64,000 nt of DNA from Daucus carota subsp. sativus (lineage: Eukaryota; Streptophyta; Magnoliopsida; Apiales; Apiaceae), in the NCBI RefSeq assembly GCF_001625215.2, contig NC_030385.2, positions 35,365,598 through 35,429,597 of the forward strand, in the 5' to 3' direction. Position 1 is the first letter of the stretch. Each line of letters opens with the position of its first letter. Below, one piece after another: positions 11,118 through 23,104 of the stretch. The position numbers and the translations under genes were made by a program. The notes under the pieces were generated by a model. It made no database searches and was not told the DNA's origin. It was given only the letters and a program-made list of their open reading frames with translations.

Positions 11118-11702
11118 CTAGCCTTTTATATCGACATCCAAATGATGACCCAACAATTCACTACCTCGATAACTCGAAACAGCAACTTGAGACCTCAAAA
11201 ACTCAAACCCCACACTCTGACTCCCCATCAAAGTAGCTAACCAAACCAACTTCCCCACACTCCTCCTATCCCCGTTCCTCCAGTCCACTGCAACCCTCGC
11301 ATCTCGAAACACACTCACACACTTCTCCCTCGCAAAGCTCACACACTTCCCCCTACTTTCTTCAACACACCTCTCCATTTCTCGCACCTCACAGGCCTCC
11401 CTCTCTCTAAAATCTTGATTGGAGAGTCCAATCAAGGGTTTCCACCAGGGGGGTTTGCATTTGTGGGAGGCGGCAATGGAGCATCCGACCCGCGACCCGG
11501 ATTCGCATTGGTGGGTGATTTGCGATTGACAAGAGGAGAGAGATGAGGACCAGGATTGGGGGTCTGGGAAGGCGAGGAGGAAGGGTCCGAGAGATGGGTC
11601 GTCGGGTCGGGAAGCGGGTATGGGTTGGCGGAGGAGAGGGAGGGGAGCGGGGAAGGGGATTAGGGTCGATGATGCCGAGTATTCTTCCATGTTTGCTGCC
11701 AT
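11118..11702 (-). CDS. Unrecognised intronless plant protein, 194 aa
   Basis: This is a single open frame of 194 codons in locally GC-rich DNA, unlike the AT-rich surroundings. It starts MAANMEEYSASSTLIPFPAP and ends in a TAG at 11118-11120. The N-terminal third is proline-rich. Residues about 60-140 contain regularly spaced cysteines (SSCQSQITHQCESGSRVGC, then CKPPWWKPLIG, then CEVREMERCVEESRGKC, then FAREKCVSVFRDARVA). The C-terminus ends near SSYRGSELLG. The Cys/Arg/Glu pattern looks like a conserved small plant protein, but I do not recognise the family and assign no function. Overlapping frames on both strands (for example 11543-11740 plus) look like shadows. It lies between the VTE3 pseudogene and the intact VTE3 gene. 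Confidence 0.6.
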   Translation of the reverse strand: MAANMEEYSASSTLIPFPAPLPLLRQPIPASRPDDPSLGPFLLAFPDPQSWSSSLSSCQSQITHQCESGSRVGCSIAASHKCKPPWWKPLIGLSNQDFREREACEVREMERCVEESRGKCVSFAREKCVSVFRDARVAVDWRNGDRRSVGKLVWLATLMGSQSVGFEFLRSQVAVSSYRGSELLGHHLDVDIKG

Positions 11703-11739
11703 TGTCGAGGGTGAAGACTCTTGAGTCCAAATATGAGTG

Positions 11740-12600
11740 AATCGGTAGCGGCTCTGTTTTACAAGTCGCCCATTAATTATGGATCATCTATTAATCCAGC
11801 CGAATTGATGAAATATTTAATTATTTAATTAATTATGATCGATTAATTTCAATTAATTTCTGATTAATCCAACAAACCGAATTAAATCCGATTCATACTT
11901 TTTATGACACTGGACTAAGAATATATTTATTAATTCATAACTAAATTGCAAGAAGATATGTAATTGATTTTTGAGTTATCATTTTATGCTTATATAAAAA
12001 AAATAAAGAATTTAATTAGGTAATAAAAATTGATAGTGTCAAATCTTTTATTTAAATTTGCAATTTTTTAAATATATTTTTCAATTATTGAAAAACTCGT
12101 AGCATTCACAAAATGCTAGTATGACATTATTTACTTTGCTCTGTTTAAAAAAATCTAGAGCAGAGTCTCTCCCCTTTTCTCCTTAATTATTTACTTTGGT
12201 AACTCCCGAGTATTCAACAATAACAAGAAGAGGTTTCTGATAACTCCTCTTAGCTCTGCAAAAACTACACCATGCTGCCAGTTCTAGGTTTGTTGAACAG
12301 TGTTTAGGGCAGTTAAAGCTAATTTTCGGGGCTGGAAAAGATGCAGCAAACCGGAAGATTAGAGGACTGAGAGGGTGGTGTTGAATATGCAAGCACTCAT
12401 ATATATAGAAACGAAACTAAAGTCAGTTACATATAATAACAAAAACTGGAAATTTGTAAACAGCTCCAGCATCTAGCTGAAATATACATAATAGTCTGAT
12501 TTCTCTCCCTCGAACCTCATAATTCTGTGATATTGTAAACACCTCCAGCGACCAGTTAAAATGTACATACATTGGCGAATTTCTATTTCTGGAACCTGTT
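11740..12600. other. Intergenic DNA between the unknown gene and VTE3 3' end
   Basis: The left part is AT-rich. From about 12390 the sequence (AAACTAAAGTCAGTTACATA and following) resembles 8281-8345 beside the pseudogene, so it belongs to the duplicated VTE3 3' UTR. No coding region is supported. Confidence 0.55.
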
Positions 12601-12602
12601 AC

Positions 12603-15600
12603 TCATATTGGCATACCTTTGGGAACAACTAGATTCTTCAGCCACATGTAGATAGGAACCAATACGTAGTACAATCCAGCCAAGGAACCTAGAATGAGGC
12701 GCGTCAAGAAAGCAAATGGACTTTCTTTCTTTTCTACCTCCTCAACCTTTGGGGGCAGCTGCAACAATATAGCTATCCGTGTTAATTAATTATATTTACA
12801 CAAAGGCCAACAGTATGTAAAAGAACAGGTCATGAGGTCGATTAGATAGAGAGAACTATATATCTGCATTCACCTCCAGATTAGACTATTACTCCTGACA
12901 ATTTTCTGACGTAGTGCCTTGTGAAAAAATCATCTGAAGATGGATACTAAAAATTTCTCTATAAACATGCTTTCGGCTACATATTTTAATATAAAAATGA
13001 CCAAAAAACTGAAAGTATACTTTCGAAGGAGTAACACCCCAGTCAAATGCTGTCAACCCCCAAAATGTAAGGTGAACCTGGTCCTACAAATTAATATCTT
13101 CAGATGTGATTAAGTACATATTTATCTACAATAGTCATTTATAAACTCCTAAATCCAATGCCTATATAGCTTATTTGGGCTTGTGACTGAAAGTTTGGAA
13201 ACAAGATGCTAAAAAAGGAGTTTAAAAAGCATGGCTGGAGCGTGGAATTTATTCCCTGAGACTCTATTCAGATGCTGTATATGTGAAATGTGCAGCGTTG
13301 TACCAAACATTAAGCAAAGAACTCGAACCAATCCACATCGGCATTTTCCAAAAAAAAAGAAGAAGAAGACCAGAGACAGGGTAAAATCAATATAAGTATT
13401 TATTTTAATTAATTGCTCCATAGGCCATAACAGAATGATGCATTGCCCATTACAATCAGGAACATACATGATACATTCATCTCTGAAATGTTTTAAGGGA
13501 AACAAATAAAATAACTACAATGAAGTTAAGTGGCTAACTATAGCCCATCCTGACTCCAGCCTCATGTCATCTCCCCCACTCACTACGGCTAGTTTAAAAT
13601 TGCCAGCACAATGAAATTGGAATTTCCATTTGACTCTAATAGATGAAGATGTGAACCCAGAATGCACCATTACAATATCATATATTTGCTAAATATAACT
13701 TAAAGAACAAATGATATTAAAGTCGTAATACGTACTCATGATGCTTTATTTACAACAATAAAGAAACTATAACAAAACTGAAGTGAAGTATGAGAAGGTT
13801 AATAAGACGGGAAGACAAAAATAATGAATAATATACAAAACCAAAGTTACCTCTAGAGGAGAGTCTCCTGACGCAGGCTTAACACCTGTAACAGAACATC
13901 CCATGATCAGTCCATGCCTACGAACTCCACGATACCATTTTGGACCTATCCTCTTTAGCTCAACCTTCTTAAATCCAGCCTTCTCAAACCACTCAATGTA
14001 CTCTTCCTCTTTAGGGAAGAGCATCCACATATCTGCGAAAAAACGTGACAACCAAAAAGTAGGGTAGACTGGACCAATTATACATGCTTTCCCTCCCAAT
14101 TTCAGTACCCTGTATGCTTCCCTGATGCCACGTTGAGGATCTGGCCAATACTCAATACTGGGAAGACAAGAATAAAATCCTTTAGAGATAGACTGTAATG
14201 TGAAAGGTCTATATAGCTCTTTAAGTTGAACAGAAACGCAGTAAGTATTGATTGTAATACCAATCCATGTAGCATAAAAAATAAAACCACGCACAAAGAT
14301 AAAAACTGTTTCTGGCATTTTGTTTAAAACCTGGGACTTTTAAGGATTATCTAGAACTGCAGTAAAGAGCTTCTCTTCATGAATAAATACTCTATTATTC
14401 ATTTTCTATCCAATTCATTGCTTTATTTCTTTTTGCATTAAATATAATTCAGCAACAAAATCAAACAAAATTTACCAACAGTGTTTCTTGAAACCCATAT
14501 GAAAGACATCTCCTGCAATTCTGAGTTATTCATTACAAAGGCATCACATGCACTTTCACAAGCACACACATATGCGTTAGAAAAATAGTAAGATAATTAA
14601 GTTGAGTCCATCTGGTACTTGTGACTTGTGACAATATATAACCAGGAAGTATGAAACTAAACAACAAACAATATTATCAAAGAAAAATCATTATGCATAG
14701 AAACACTAAAGATGATTCTAAGCACAGCCTTTAGATTTACAAATCTTAATTGTATGGATAACAATCAATTCCATCGGAAAACACAAAGTCAGTACATGCA
14801 GTCATCCAGGTCGAGAAAGGTCACAACATAATATAGTCTTTGAGTTCTAGAATTGATATATATATTTCCATCAGGTCTAATCTGTGACACGAACAATGTA
14901 ATTTCTTATTGTGATCGGGTCATTGTCACAGTTCACATGTCAAGAGTCAAGATATCAAATGTGTCAAACACAAACACCAAAAATATCATACTCAATATCA
15001 TATATAATCTGCATCGTATAACCAGTTAACCACGCAAGGAACACCATACAGACTTAGAGATACTATTCTTATAACATGTAAAACCAACAACTAGACATCA
15101 CTACTAAATACAATATATACTATTGGCTGCGTATCAACAACACCAGAATTTGCCAATAGAAGCTAATTAAACTAATATAATATCATCACCAAGTGATAAC
15201 AACAGAACATAATAATTTGAAGCGCAAAAGCCATGTACAAATCATATCACCAAAACTAGAAAGTTAATGTGTTATACCTCCCTGCTGACACATATCTATC
15301 AGCATAATCAGTTCTAAATGGAAGATTCTCCGCATCTCCCTCAATTATCTTACAATCCTTCAGAGGCTCCTTTTCCTTAGCTTTAGCAAGCTGATGAGGA
15401 GACTGATCAAGAATGGTAACATTCTTGGCATCCACATGTTTAACGATACCCAAAGTAGTGAACCCTGTCCCTCCACCAACATCAACCACAAGCATATTCC
15501 TATTATTCAAATCAGCTGGCTCAAGTGCATCATCTCTCATATCTTCAGTCCAATGTCCAGGATTAATAACATGGTCATACACAATTGACAAGAATCTGTA

Positions 15601-15852
15601 AAACCAAAAGGCCTCTTTCTTGTTTTGAATAAACCTAGGCTGTGAAGATGGCCTTGCAGATGAAGCACTACATTTGGGAACAAAGGTTGTACTTTTACTT
15701 CTAAAGGTGAGATTTTTTTTACCATTAGAAGTGAAACTAAGCTTAGTGAAAGGCTTACCATTCAAATTTGACCTTACAAGACCAAGCCCATTTGGGGTAA
15801 TTCCTCTAATGAGTGTGAAATTTTCAGTACCACTAAGCATTGAAGAAGCCAT
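12603..15852 (-). CDS. VTE3: 2-methyl-6-phytyl-1,4-hydroquinone methyltransferase, chloroplastic
   Basis: Three exons join in frame: 15852-15278, 14157-13851 and 12758-12603, giving 345 aa, the usual length of the family. The enzyme methylates MPBQ and MSBQ in the plastid inner envelope, on the route to tocopherols and plastoquinone, with S-adenosylmethionine as donor. Residues 1 to about 60 are a Ser/Thr-rich transit peptide ending before CSASSARP. Family signatures follow: NKKEAFWFYRFLSIVYDHVI, then NPGHWTEDMRDDAL, and the SAM motif I VVDVGGGTG at 122-130. Exon 2 holds SIEYWPDPQRGI and RVLKLGGKACIIGPV. Exon 3 encodes the C-terminal membrane anchor (LILGSLAGLYYVLVPIYMW) and ends LVVPKGMPI. 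I chose MASSML over an in-frame Met six codons upstream by its transit-peptide character. All splice sites are GT-AG. A decayed duplicate lies 4 kb downstream. Confidence 0.95.
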
Positions 15853-17496
15853 GAAATGAAGAAATAACAAATACCCAGATAAAATAACTTACAAATTACA
15901 AGCTTAGGTGATTGAATTGGTGGTTGTAACCAAAACTAATGCAGATTGTAGCAACTTGGCTTGAGAACTAGTGCATGATCTTGGCTCAAAAGTTGCAACT
16001 GTTCTACCCTTTGGTGATTTTACAGAGTGTGTATGTAACATCAAGACAAGGGGCCCAGAAACCAAGAAACCTTAGCTCTTCAGTTGCATTTGTGGTGGTT
16101 GTTTGGTCATTCTAGTGGCTCAGATTTTCAGTGTATAGTTGATTATTTATTTTCTTTAAAAAAATTATTCATGAATATCCATTTTTTTATCAATTTTATT
16201 TTTTGTGTAGAAATAATATCGAATTTTGTGTCACAAATATTCAATTTTAACTATGTCATATATTATTTTTACTATTTCATCCACTGAGGTAAAAAAAACA
16301 AAGTATTTTGTAATAAAATAAAAATGGAGGGATTAGTTGAATAGTTTAGATGGACCAATTGTTTTTTAAGGACGAACTATAAATTTGGGTCAAACTCCGA
16401 AGTGTTTATAAGCAATAGCCTCTATTGAAGCCCAGTTATCCAACTACATCTTATTCAGCTAAAATCAAGTTGTCAGATAACTTGAGATCCATTTTCCAAC
16501 TTCTTTATTTTTGTTTAATTCACAGTAAACGACTTAATTGTGGACTTCATTAAGTTCCAAACCTTGTACACAGTTTTTGGACCCTAATCAACTTAAGGAG
16601 AGCATCTGTGCTCGTATGAGCACTTGAACATTATGCTTATATAGCCCCTCTCACTGGATGCTCAAAATTTTTGGATACATATTTTTTGACTTATTGAGAT
16701 TTTTTTTTTTTTTGTCCAGTACCTTGTAGAAGAGTTTAAAAGCTTGTTTTTGGATGGTATCCACCTCAGTTGAGCTTCTCAATTAGTAGACCCTGTCCCA
16801 TTAGACCACTTGCTCATTAAACAGAAAACTTCACAACTAAATTAGGCTGGTAAACTTAAGAGGCATTTGGATCATGGTTAATGAGCCGGTTAACTGGAAT
16901 TAGAATCTCAAATTTATCTCCGTATTCGGATTAGTAACTTTTTTTACTCTTTGGGATACCCCGTTCCCACATCTCTTAATCCCATTCTCGATTCTCATTC
17001 ACATCCTTAGTAAACAGGCTTTTGGGAGCTAAAGAGGCTGTGCCTTTACGATGATTAATAAGTAAAGTAGGAGTCATGCTAGTCCCAAATCTACAAGGTC
17101 GGCAAGCCCCACAATGAAGATTCAAGGAAACCAATCACTATCGTAAGTATGACTCTGGTTTTTCCCTGTTCTTAAGCACCGTGATTTTACTGTCGCACAG
17201 TTATGATTTAATGGCATCTGCTAGATACTAGCCTCTGAGCTGACATCAATTTTTATAAGCCAATGTATATAGGCCATCTTTTCTTATCTGATTTATAAAA
17301 ACAAACGATAAATATATGGTTTTTACAATCTTGCATCAAGGCTCGCCTAAGTAGCATAGACAAGATCATAATTATTCAAGTATTATATATTTTAGTGGAT
17401 CTTCATCATCCGCATCTCGTTGAAGAATACTTTGACATACATTTTGACAAGTCCTTTAGAATTCGTAGAACGGCACCAGGCTTTCGCTCTTCTGGA
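15853..17496. other. Intergenic DNA upstream of VTE3 and downstream of the D27-like gene
   Basis: The first few hundred bases next to 15852 must hold the VTE3 promoter and 5' UTR, but I cannot point to a convincing TATA box. The rest has no gene or clear repeat. A short plus-strand frame at 17395-17592 is antisense to the last D27-like exon. Confidence 0.5.
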
Positions 17497-19961
17497 TTAG
17501 CTAGTGCAGGATGTACTGTGCTTTTGCTTTGCATTGCCTGCATGTTACACAGGAAACAAACAAATATTTACAATATAAAAGGTAAAATATAAACATAGAA
17601 AAGAACAGTAGAAGGATTTGAAACAATTACATAGTTTGTAACATGGTTGCTTAAATGCTGGATCATCGCTCTGTGCAGGTGGTTCCTGGCCAAATATCAT
17701 CTCACAGCTCATATCATCAAAATCTGCCAATGAATAGCAGGAGGTGAGTAGTCATTGATTCTTGTCAATTATAACTCCATGAATATGCTTTGCTGATAAT
17801 GATGCTCGAGTAAGCATAGCTGTTGGTTAGAAGTTTTAATATATAAACAACTTAAGAACTTAACAATACTATTTATTTAAAGTAATAATGATTTACGAAT
17901 TTATTTTTTAAATAATAATGGGCCGTTTATGGACTATAATCAAGTTTGGTCTATAAGACTTAAAAAAATAAGCCCAAATCAGAAGAACCATGCGCAGCCC
18001 GCAAATAAAATGTTAAGTTTGTATTTTCAGTACTTATTAACAGATTTGGTTTAACAAAATAATTAAAAGAAAAAGAAAAAATCTCGAACAAAGCACCATG
18101 CGAAGCGGGCAACAAATCCTAGTTTGTGATATAATGACCAACTCGCCTTTGAAAGCTAAGACTATTGCGTACAGAGAAAGCTAAGACATAAATTTTAATT
18201 TTAATTTGTCTGCTAATCTCTCTTTTTCATTTTGCCATATGGCCTACTGGTTTATTCTAAGTAGAAAGTGTTGTTTTGTAATTGTTATGAAGTTATGGTA
18301 GCTGTTCTAAATTATTGCAAGTCTATTGTCATTACCAGAAACATATTTATAATATGTACCCTTCTGTATTGACATATTTATAAAATAAATAACCTGGCAT
18401 GCGAGCTTGAGTACACACTGACTGACATAATTAGTTATCAGTATACAGGCTTCCTGTTGTTAGATACTTACTGGGAACCATGTTGACTGGTATTCCAAAT
18501 GAGTCCTTAATGAAAGCTTGAGAAGGCATCTTACATAAATTGGTGCACATGTTGACGCAATTGCTCTCCTCCAAAAACCTGAAACTTATGACGACAATAT
18601 AAGACTTTGATGTTTATGATGCAAGGTGATGTTAATAATGCCTCAATTGAGTGAATTGTCAAGATGACACATTAGTGACAGAAACTAAAGGGCATTGAAC
18701 ATATTGGCGCAGATGTGACTGTCTGTAATCAACTTATTCTGTTCTGCTAGGTACTAATTATTCCTGCTTATAGAAAAAGAGTGGATCCTTAGGGGGTTCC
18801 AGATGCCCAGCCTGAAGAATTGGTTCCCATAGTCTATAGACCAGAGTGGAACTCCCCCCACCCCCCAAAACTCAAACTGAGCTATGTTAACATAAGACAA
18901 CAATTGACATACCTGCATTTTTTTTATGTGGACAACGTTTTTCTCATGTTTTCCATTGAACTCCGACTCTTTTACCTTGTAACATAAAATTTTACATTAG
19001 CGTTGGAAGAAAAGGAGTGTACTTGCCATCTGCTCACCTTGCAAGCATATGTACGTACGAAGTTAAGCTTGCTAAGCACTTAGGCTCTGTCTTTTTAACT
19101 GGATAGTCTTGCATGATATACTAAGTATTATGATGATAGTCGCATACCTTTGCACCTCTCTACCAATAATGTTATTCCTATTACTTGCACGCTAGTGTAA
19201 CTCAGAGTTTCATACCTCGCAGGGGCCAACTAGCCAGGGAAAGAATATTGTAGTGAACGCAGCAAAATATTCCCTTTGAAGTTTAGACGGTGGTAGCACT
19301 GTCCTGATCTGCCATTATTAAATAACACTGATGCTGATTAAAATTTGATACAGATATGAAACATAAGGAATATTATGGGGAAGGAGGGGAGGAGGGAGGG
19401 AGGGAGGGAAGGAGAGAGAGAGAGAGAGGGAGGGAGGGAGGGAGGGGGAGAGAGAGAGAGAGAGAGATGATGATGATGATAAAAACTCACCAAAGAGAGG
19501 ATGGGCTTAGGAAAAGCTTTATCAAGTGCCTGAATGACCAGTTGTCTTTGTTGGTCCGGGCTGAAGTGCTGCCTTGCAGCTGTTGTGGCCTCCACCAGAC
19601 CATCATATCCCTTCTTGCTACTTTTAAATCCTATAATTCAAAAACAAACACGCGCATGCATACATCAGTTACTATTTTGTTTAACCAATACATTTACATC
19701 TCATCTATGTATATGGAAAAAAAACTGCAAACCTATAGTTTCTTGTACGCTCTTAGACAGATGATTAATGGCGATACTGTCAAACCAGTTGTCTTTGTAC
19801 TCGGTCTTTAAAGTTGTTAATCTTTCTACATTTTGTGTTGGCGACGTCATTGCAGACACAGCACGAGGACATCTACGTCTGTGCATGTTGTGTTGGCTCA
19901 AGCAAGGAAGAACTGAGCTGGTGACATGCAGAACAAGTCTTGCATCCATGTTCAGCATCAA
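17497..19961 (-). CDS. Beta-carotene isomerase D27-like protein (DUF4033)
   Basis: Seven exons on the minus strand: 19961-19733, 19630-19491, 19308-19216, 18975-18913, 18578-18472, 17723-17631 and 17537-17497. Joined, they give the D27/D27-like pattern: [140 protein letters not shown]; and [15 protein letters not shown] at the end. D27 isomerises all-trans-beta-carotene in plastids for strigolactone synthesis; the D27-like paralogues are related isomerases. The conserved cysteines (C-x3-C, C-x3-C) are present. Exon 4 has 63 bp where 62 is needed to stay in frame: its 3' end has eight A's where seven would give the expected KKCRFLEES. This is either a sequence error or a disabling mutation. 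The start (MMLNMDAR or the next Met) is uncertain. Confidence 0.88.
19377..19481. repeat. GGGA/GA and GAT microsatellite
   Basis: This is a run of GGGA and GA units followed by GAT repeats. It lies in D27-like intron 2, a few bases downstream of the exon 2 donor at 19490 in transcript sense, where it reads as a long TC tract. Confidence 0.9.
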
Positions 19962-21073
19962 GGTCTGTTCTGATTTTTGATAGTATCTTTTTAAAATTTA
20001 AAGTTCCGCAATTTAACTCTATTAAATTCCTTGGAGAGATGCATGTAACAACAAAATAGCATGTTAGAGATTTAGAGCATATTAACCACAAAGATTCCTC
20101 ATGTGTGAAGCTGAAAGCTAAACAATACATAAGCCGTACTAAGAAGTGGACAGTGACCATTCTGCAATCTCCCTGGTTCACAAAATTTTAACTTCATTAT
20201 ATACTCATTAGTCATGTCCGGCCTCAACTAATGATTCCTCCTAGTTGGTAAACTTTTTTAAGCAAAATTGTTAACTAATATATATCACCAAACATTTTTA
20301 TCCTCTGAAATGACATCTGTAGATAGTCAGGGTTCATTTCACTGAACCTTTGATATTTTTAGTTTGCAAGTCAAAAAATATTAGGTTCAGGGTTCTTATA
20401 AAAGAGTCTCTCCGGTAACAATTTGCGTTGCTTAAGGATTGGATTATATCAAAAGTTTGACCATTTGAATCAGCTAATATTAGTGTATGGTACAATTTTA
20501 CAAAAAGATAATTAATTCTATCCGCTAATCATCATTCAATCCGCTAGTCAAAATAAATACTTAAATCAACTATACAAAACATCTAATTACCATTAATTTC
20601 CAAACTGAGCCAGAATAAACATATATCAAATTATAATTTGCTATTTGAAACCAATTGTACGGGAATCTAGAATCCTTCTGTACAGGAAGTCAGGAACACA
20701 TCATTACCCAAGTCACTCGTTCAGAGCTTCCGTACAGAAACCACATCCATGATCCAACACTAGGTATTTTTTGCAAGCAAGGTGCTTGGCAAAGGAAAGG
20801 AAATGAAACAAATAATTCAGCAAGTATCTAAGATTAAAGAAACACAATCCATAACATTGACCTGGTCATAAGCAAACAAGAATTTAATAGATTCCAAACT
20901 AATAACTCCCTTCTAGTTTAAGCCCTTTCTAGTTTAAGCTGAAGGAGTACATACGCTTAAAGGTATATACCCAAGAATCTCTAAAACTACAATTACAGGA
21001 TTTAGCATTGGTCAACAGGAAACCAATCTAACAGAGCCATAGACAAGTACACTGGCTTTAACAAGTGACGAAC
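19962..21073. other. Intergenic DNA with a diverged MITE-like segment
   Basis: Positions about 20440-20610 (GCTAATATTAGTGTATGGT, ATCCGCTAATC, CAATCCGCTAGTCAAAA) resemble the interior of the element at 58638-58985 and look like an old relative. Otherwise this is the D27-like upstream region and the H2A.Z 3' flank, with nothing coding seen. Confidence 0.5.
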
Positions 21074-22804
21074 TTATTCCTTGGTGGTTTTGTTAATGAG
21101 GGATTTGTGAATATGGGGGATAACACCACCTCCAGCAATTGTTCCTTTGATGAGAGTGTCAAGCTCCTCGTCACCACGGATGGCAAGCTGCAGATGCCTA
21201 GGCGTGATTCTCTTCACCTTTAGATCTTTGCTAGCATTTCCTGCTAACTCGAGTACCTCTGCTGTCAGGTACTCGAGGATAGCAGCAGAATACACAGCTG
21301 CAGTGGCGCCAACTCGCCCATTAGCAGAAGTCCTTGTTTTCAGGTGACGATGAATTCGACCAACAGGAAACTGAAGTCCAAAAGAAAACAAACAAATGGC
21401 ATTCACATTAAAGTTCTAAAATAAAGCACTTCTTGTAGAATGTACAACAATTACAACAGAGTTGACGGGATTGCAATATTGTGCAATCCCAGAAAAATTT
21501 GCAACAAGCTAGCAAACACAATATCTGATAACCTGCAGTTGTGCCTGAAAGGCATACTAGTCTAATTGGTTGCACTTTACGGCCCTAACACAACATCATT
21601 TGGTATTTGAACAAATACTACCTTTGAGACCAAATCGAAGATACCATAAATCGGCAAACAAAGAATAACTTTGAAACATGTAAGTTTCATGGAAGGAAAC
21701 TTTACGATCATATAATAAAGTGAGCAGTTGAGTTATTAAAGCATAACCTTCAACACAATCCGTATGTGGTTTTAAGAAGGAATAACTATGATTAACTAAC
21801 AGAGAGAGACTTTATAGTCCAAATATCATGTGAATGCTACTCGCCAGTGGTCACTTGCTTTAATCAGCCTGTATCCAAACTAAGGTACTGGGACAAAAGC
21901 TTTCTTAAGTATACTCCTTGCTTTTACTTGTGCAATTCTCCGATTTCAAAATTTTGCCTGTTGGTGCTGTATCCACATTTTTTCAACAATTGGTACAATT
22001 TTCATATACGCACTTGGCTTCTATGGTCTACCTTTATTTATTTTTACACCATTCATAAGAAACTAATCCAATATCAGCTAATACACAAGTCAATGTTGTA
22101 AAAAGTAACAGCTTCCCATAAAATTACAAAGTTTCAGTATACAAAACCTAATACAACTCAAGTGCAAAATTATTAACAAAATACAAATTCAAAAATATCA
22201 GCTAATACACAAGTCAATGTTGAAAAAAAGTAACAGCTTCCCAAAAAAAAATACAAATTTCCAGTATACAAAACCTAATACAACTCAAGTGCAAAATTAT
22301 TAACAAAATACAACTTCATAAATATTAGCTAATACACAAGTCAATGTTGCAAAAAAGTAACAGCTTCCCAAAAAAAATACAAATTTTCAGTATACAAAAC
22401 CTAATACAACTCAACTGCAAAATTATTAACAAAACACAAATTCAAAATTCATTTTTTAATCCATCATTAGCTAACATAGGTATAAGATTGCGCATAATAC
22501 ATCAATCAAGCACTTAAACTCCAATGTGCATAATTCATATATTATACAATTCACAAGATCCACAAAAGAATATAAAACATAACCCGAAAGCAAACAAGGA
22601 AAACCCAAAAATCCCCCATAATATAATCAGAAAATGTGAAAATTTACGCGAATTAAAAACATAAAAGCAACAAAATTATACCTGAAGACCAGCACGAGAT
22701 GACCTCGAAATCGGCCTTTTCTTGTTATCCTTCTCCTTGCTAGCCGCTGCCGCCGCGGCAGTTGTTTTGCCAGCTACTAAACCCTTTCCTCCTTTTCCCG
22801 CCAT
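21074..22804 (-). CDS. Histone H2A.Z variant
   Basis: Two exons, 22804-22682 and 21370-21074, join exactly (LQ then FPVGRIHR) into 139 aa, the plant H2A.Z length. The protein replaces H2A in nucleosomes at gene starts through SWR1 deposition and affects temperature and stress responses. The N-terminus [17 protein letters not shown] is typical of plant H2A.Z. The histone fold follows ([40 protein letters not shown]). The variant-specific C-terminus [17 protein letters not shown] replaces the canonical GGVLPNI docking segment. The acidic patch DEELD is present. The intron is 1.3 kb and carries a tandem repeat. A CAG/GTACTC near 23092 and an AG just before the ATG suggest an additional intron in the 5' UTR. 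Confidence 0.96.
22071..22447. repeat. Three-copy tandem repeat, unit about 124-127 bp
   Basis: The unit begins at ATATCAGCTAATACACAAG and repeats at 22071, 22195 and 22322. Each copy contains AACAGCTTCCCA, AGTATACAAAACCTAATACA and GCAAAATTATTAACAAAA. Differences are few and mostly in A-runs, so the array is young. It lies wholly in the H2A.Z intron. Confidence 0.9.
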
Positions 22805-23104
22805 CTATCCTTCTATATTAAACAAACAGATTTATCACAACACCCAAATTAACACACACACAGACACATAATCACACTGTGTGTGTAAAATTGCACACAA
22901 AAACATAAAGACAGAAAAATACACAAGCTTATCAATTTCATAACACAAATAAGCGAGATCTAGCGAATTTGAAGCGATTAACAAGTTAAAAATCAACGTA
23001 GCTTCAAGAATTAACATGACAAAATCTCAATTATACGTGTGTACAAATTTATGTATGTATATACCGGCGTAAATCTAGAGAGAGAGAGTACCTGAGAGCT
23101 GTTT

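Noticed and set aside
11543-11740. A Gly/Arg-rich plus-strand frame
   Set aside because: It is antisense to the proline-rich part of the unknown minus-strand gene and is a compositional shadow.
19356-19811. A 151-codon frame antisense to the D27-like gene
   Set aside because: Its first third is a translated GGGA/GA microsatellite and the rest is antisense to D27-like exons.
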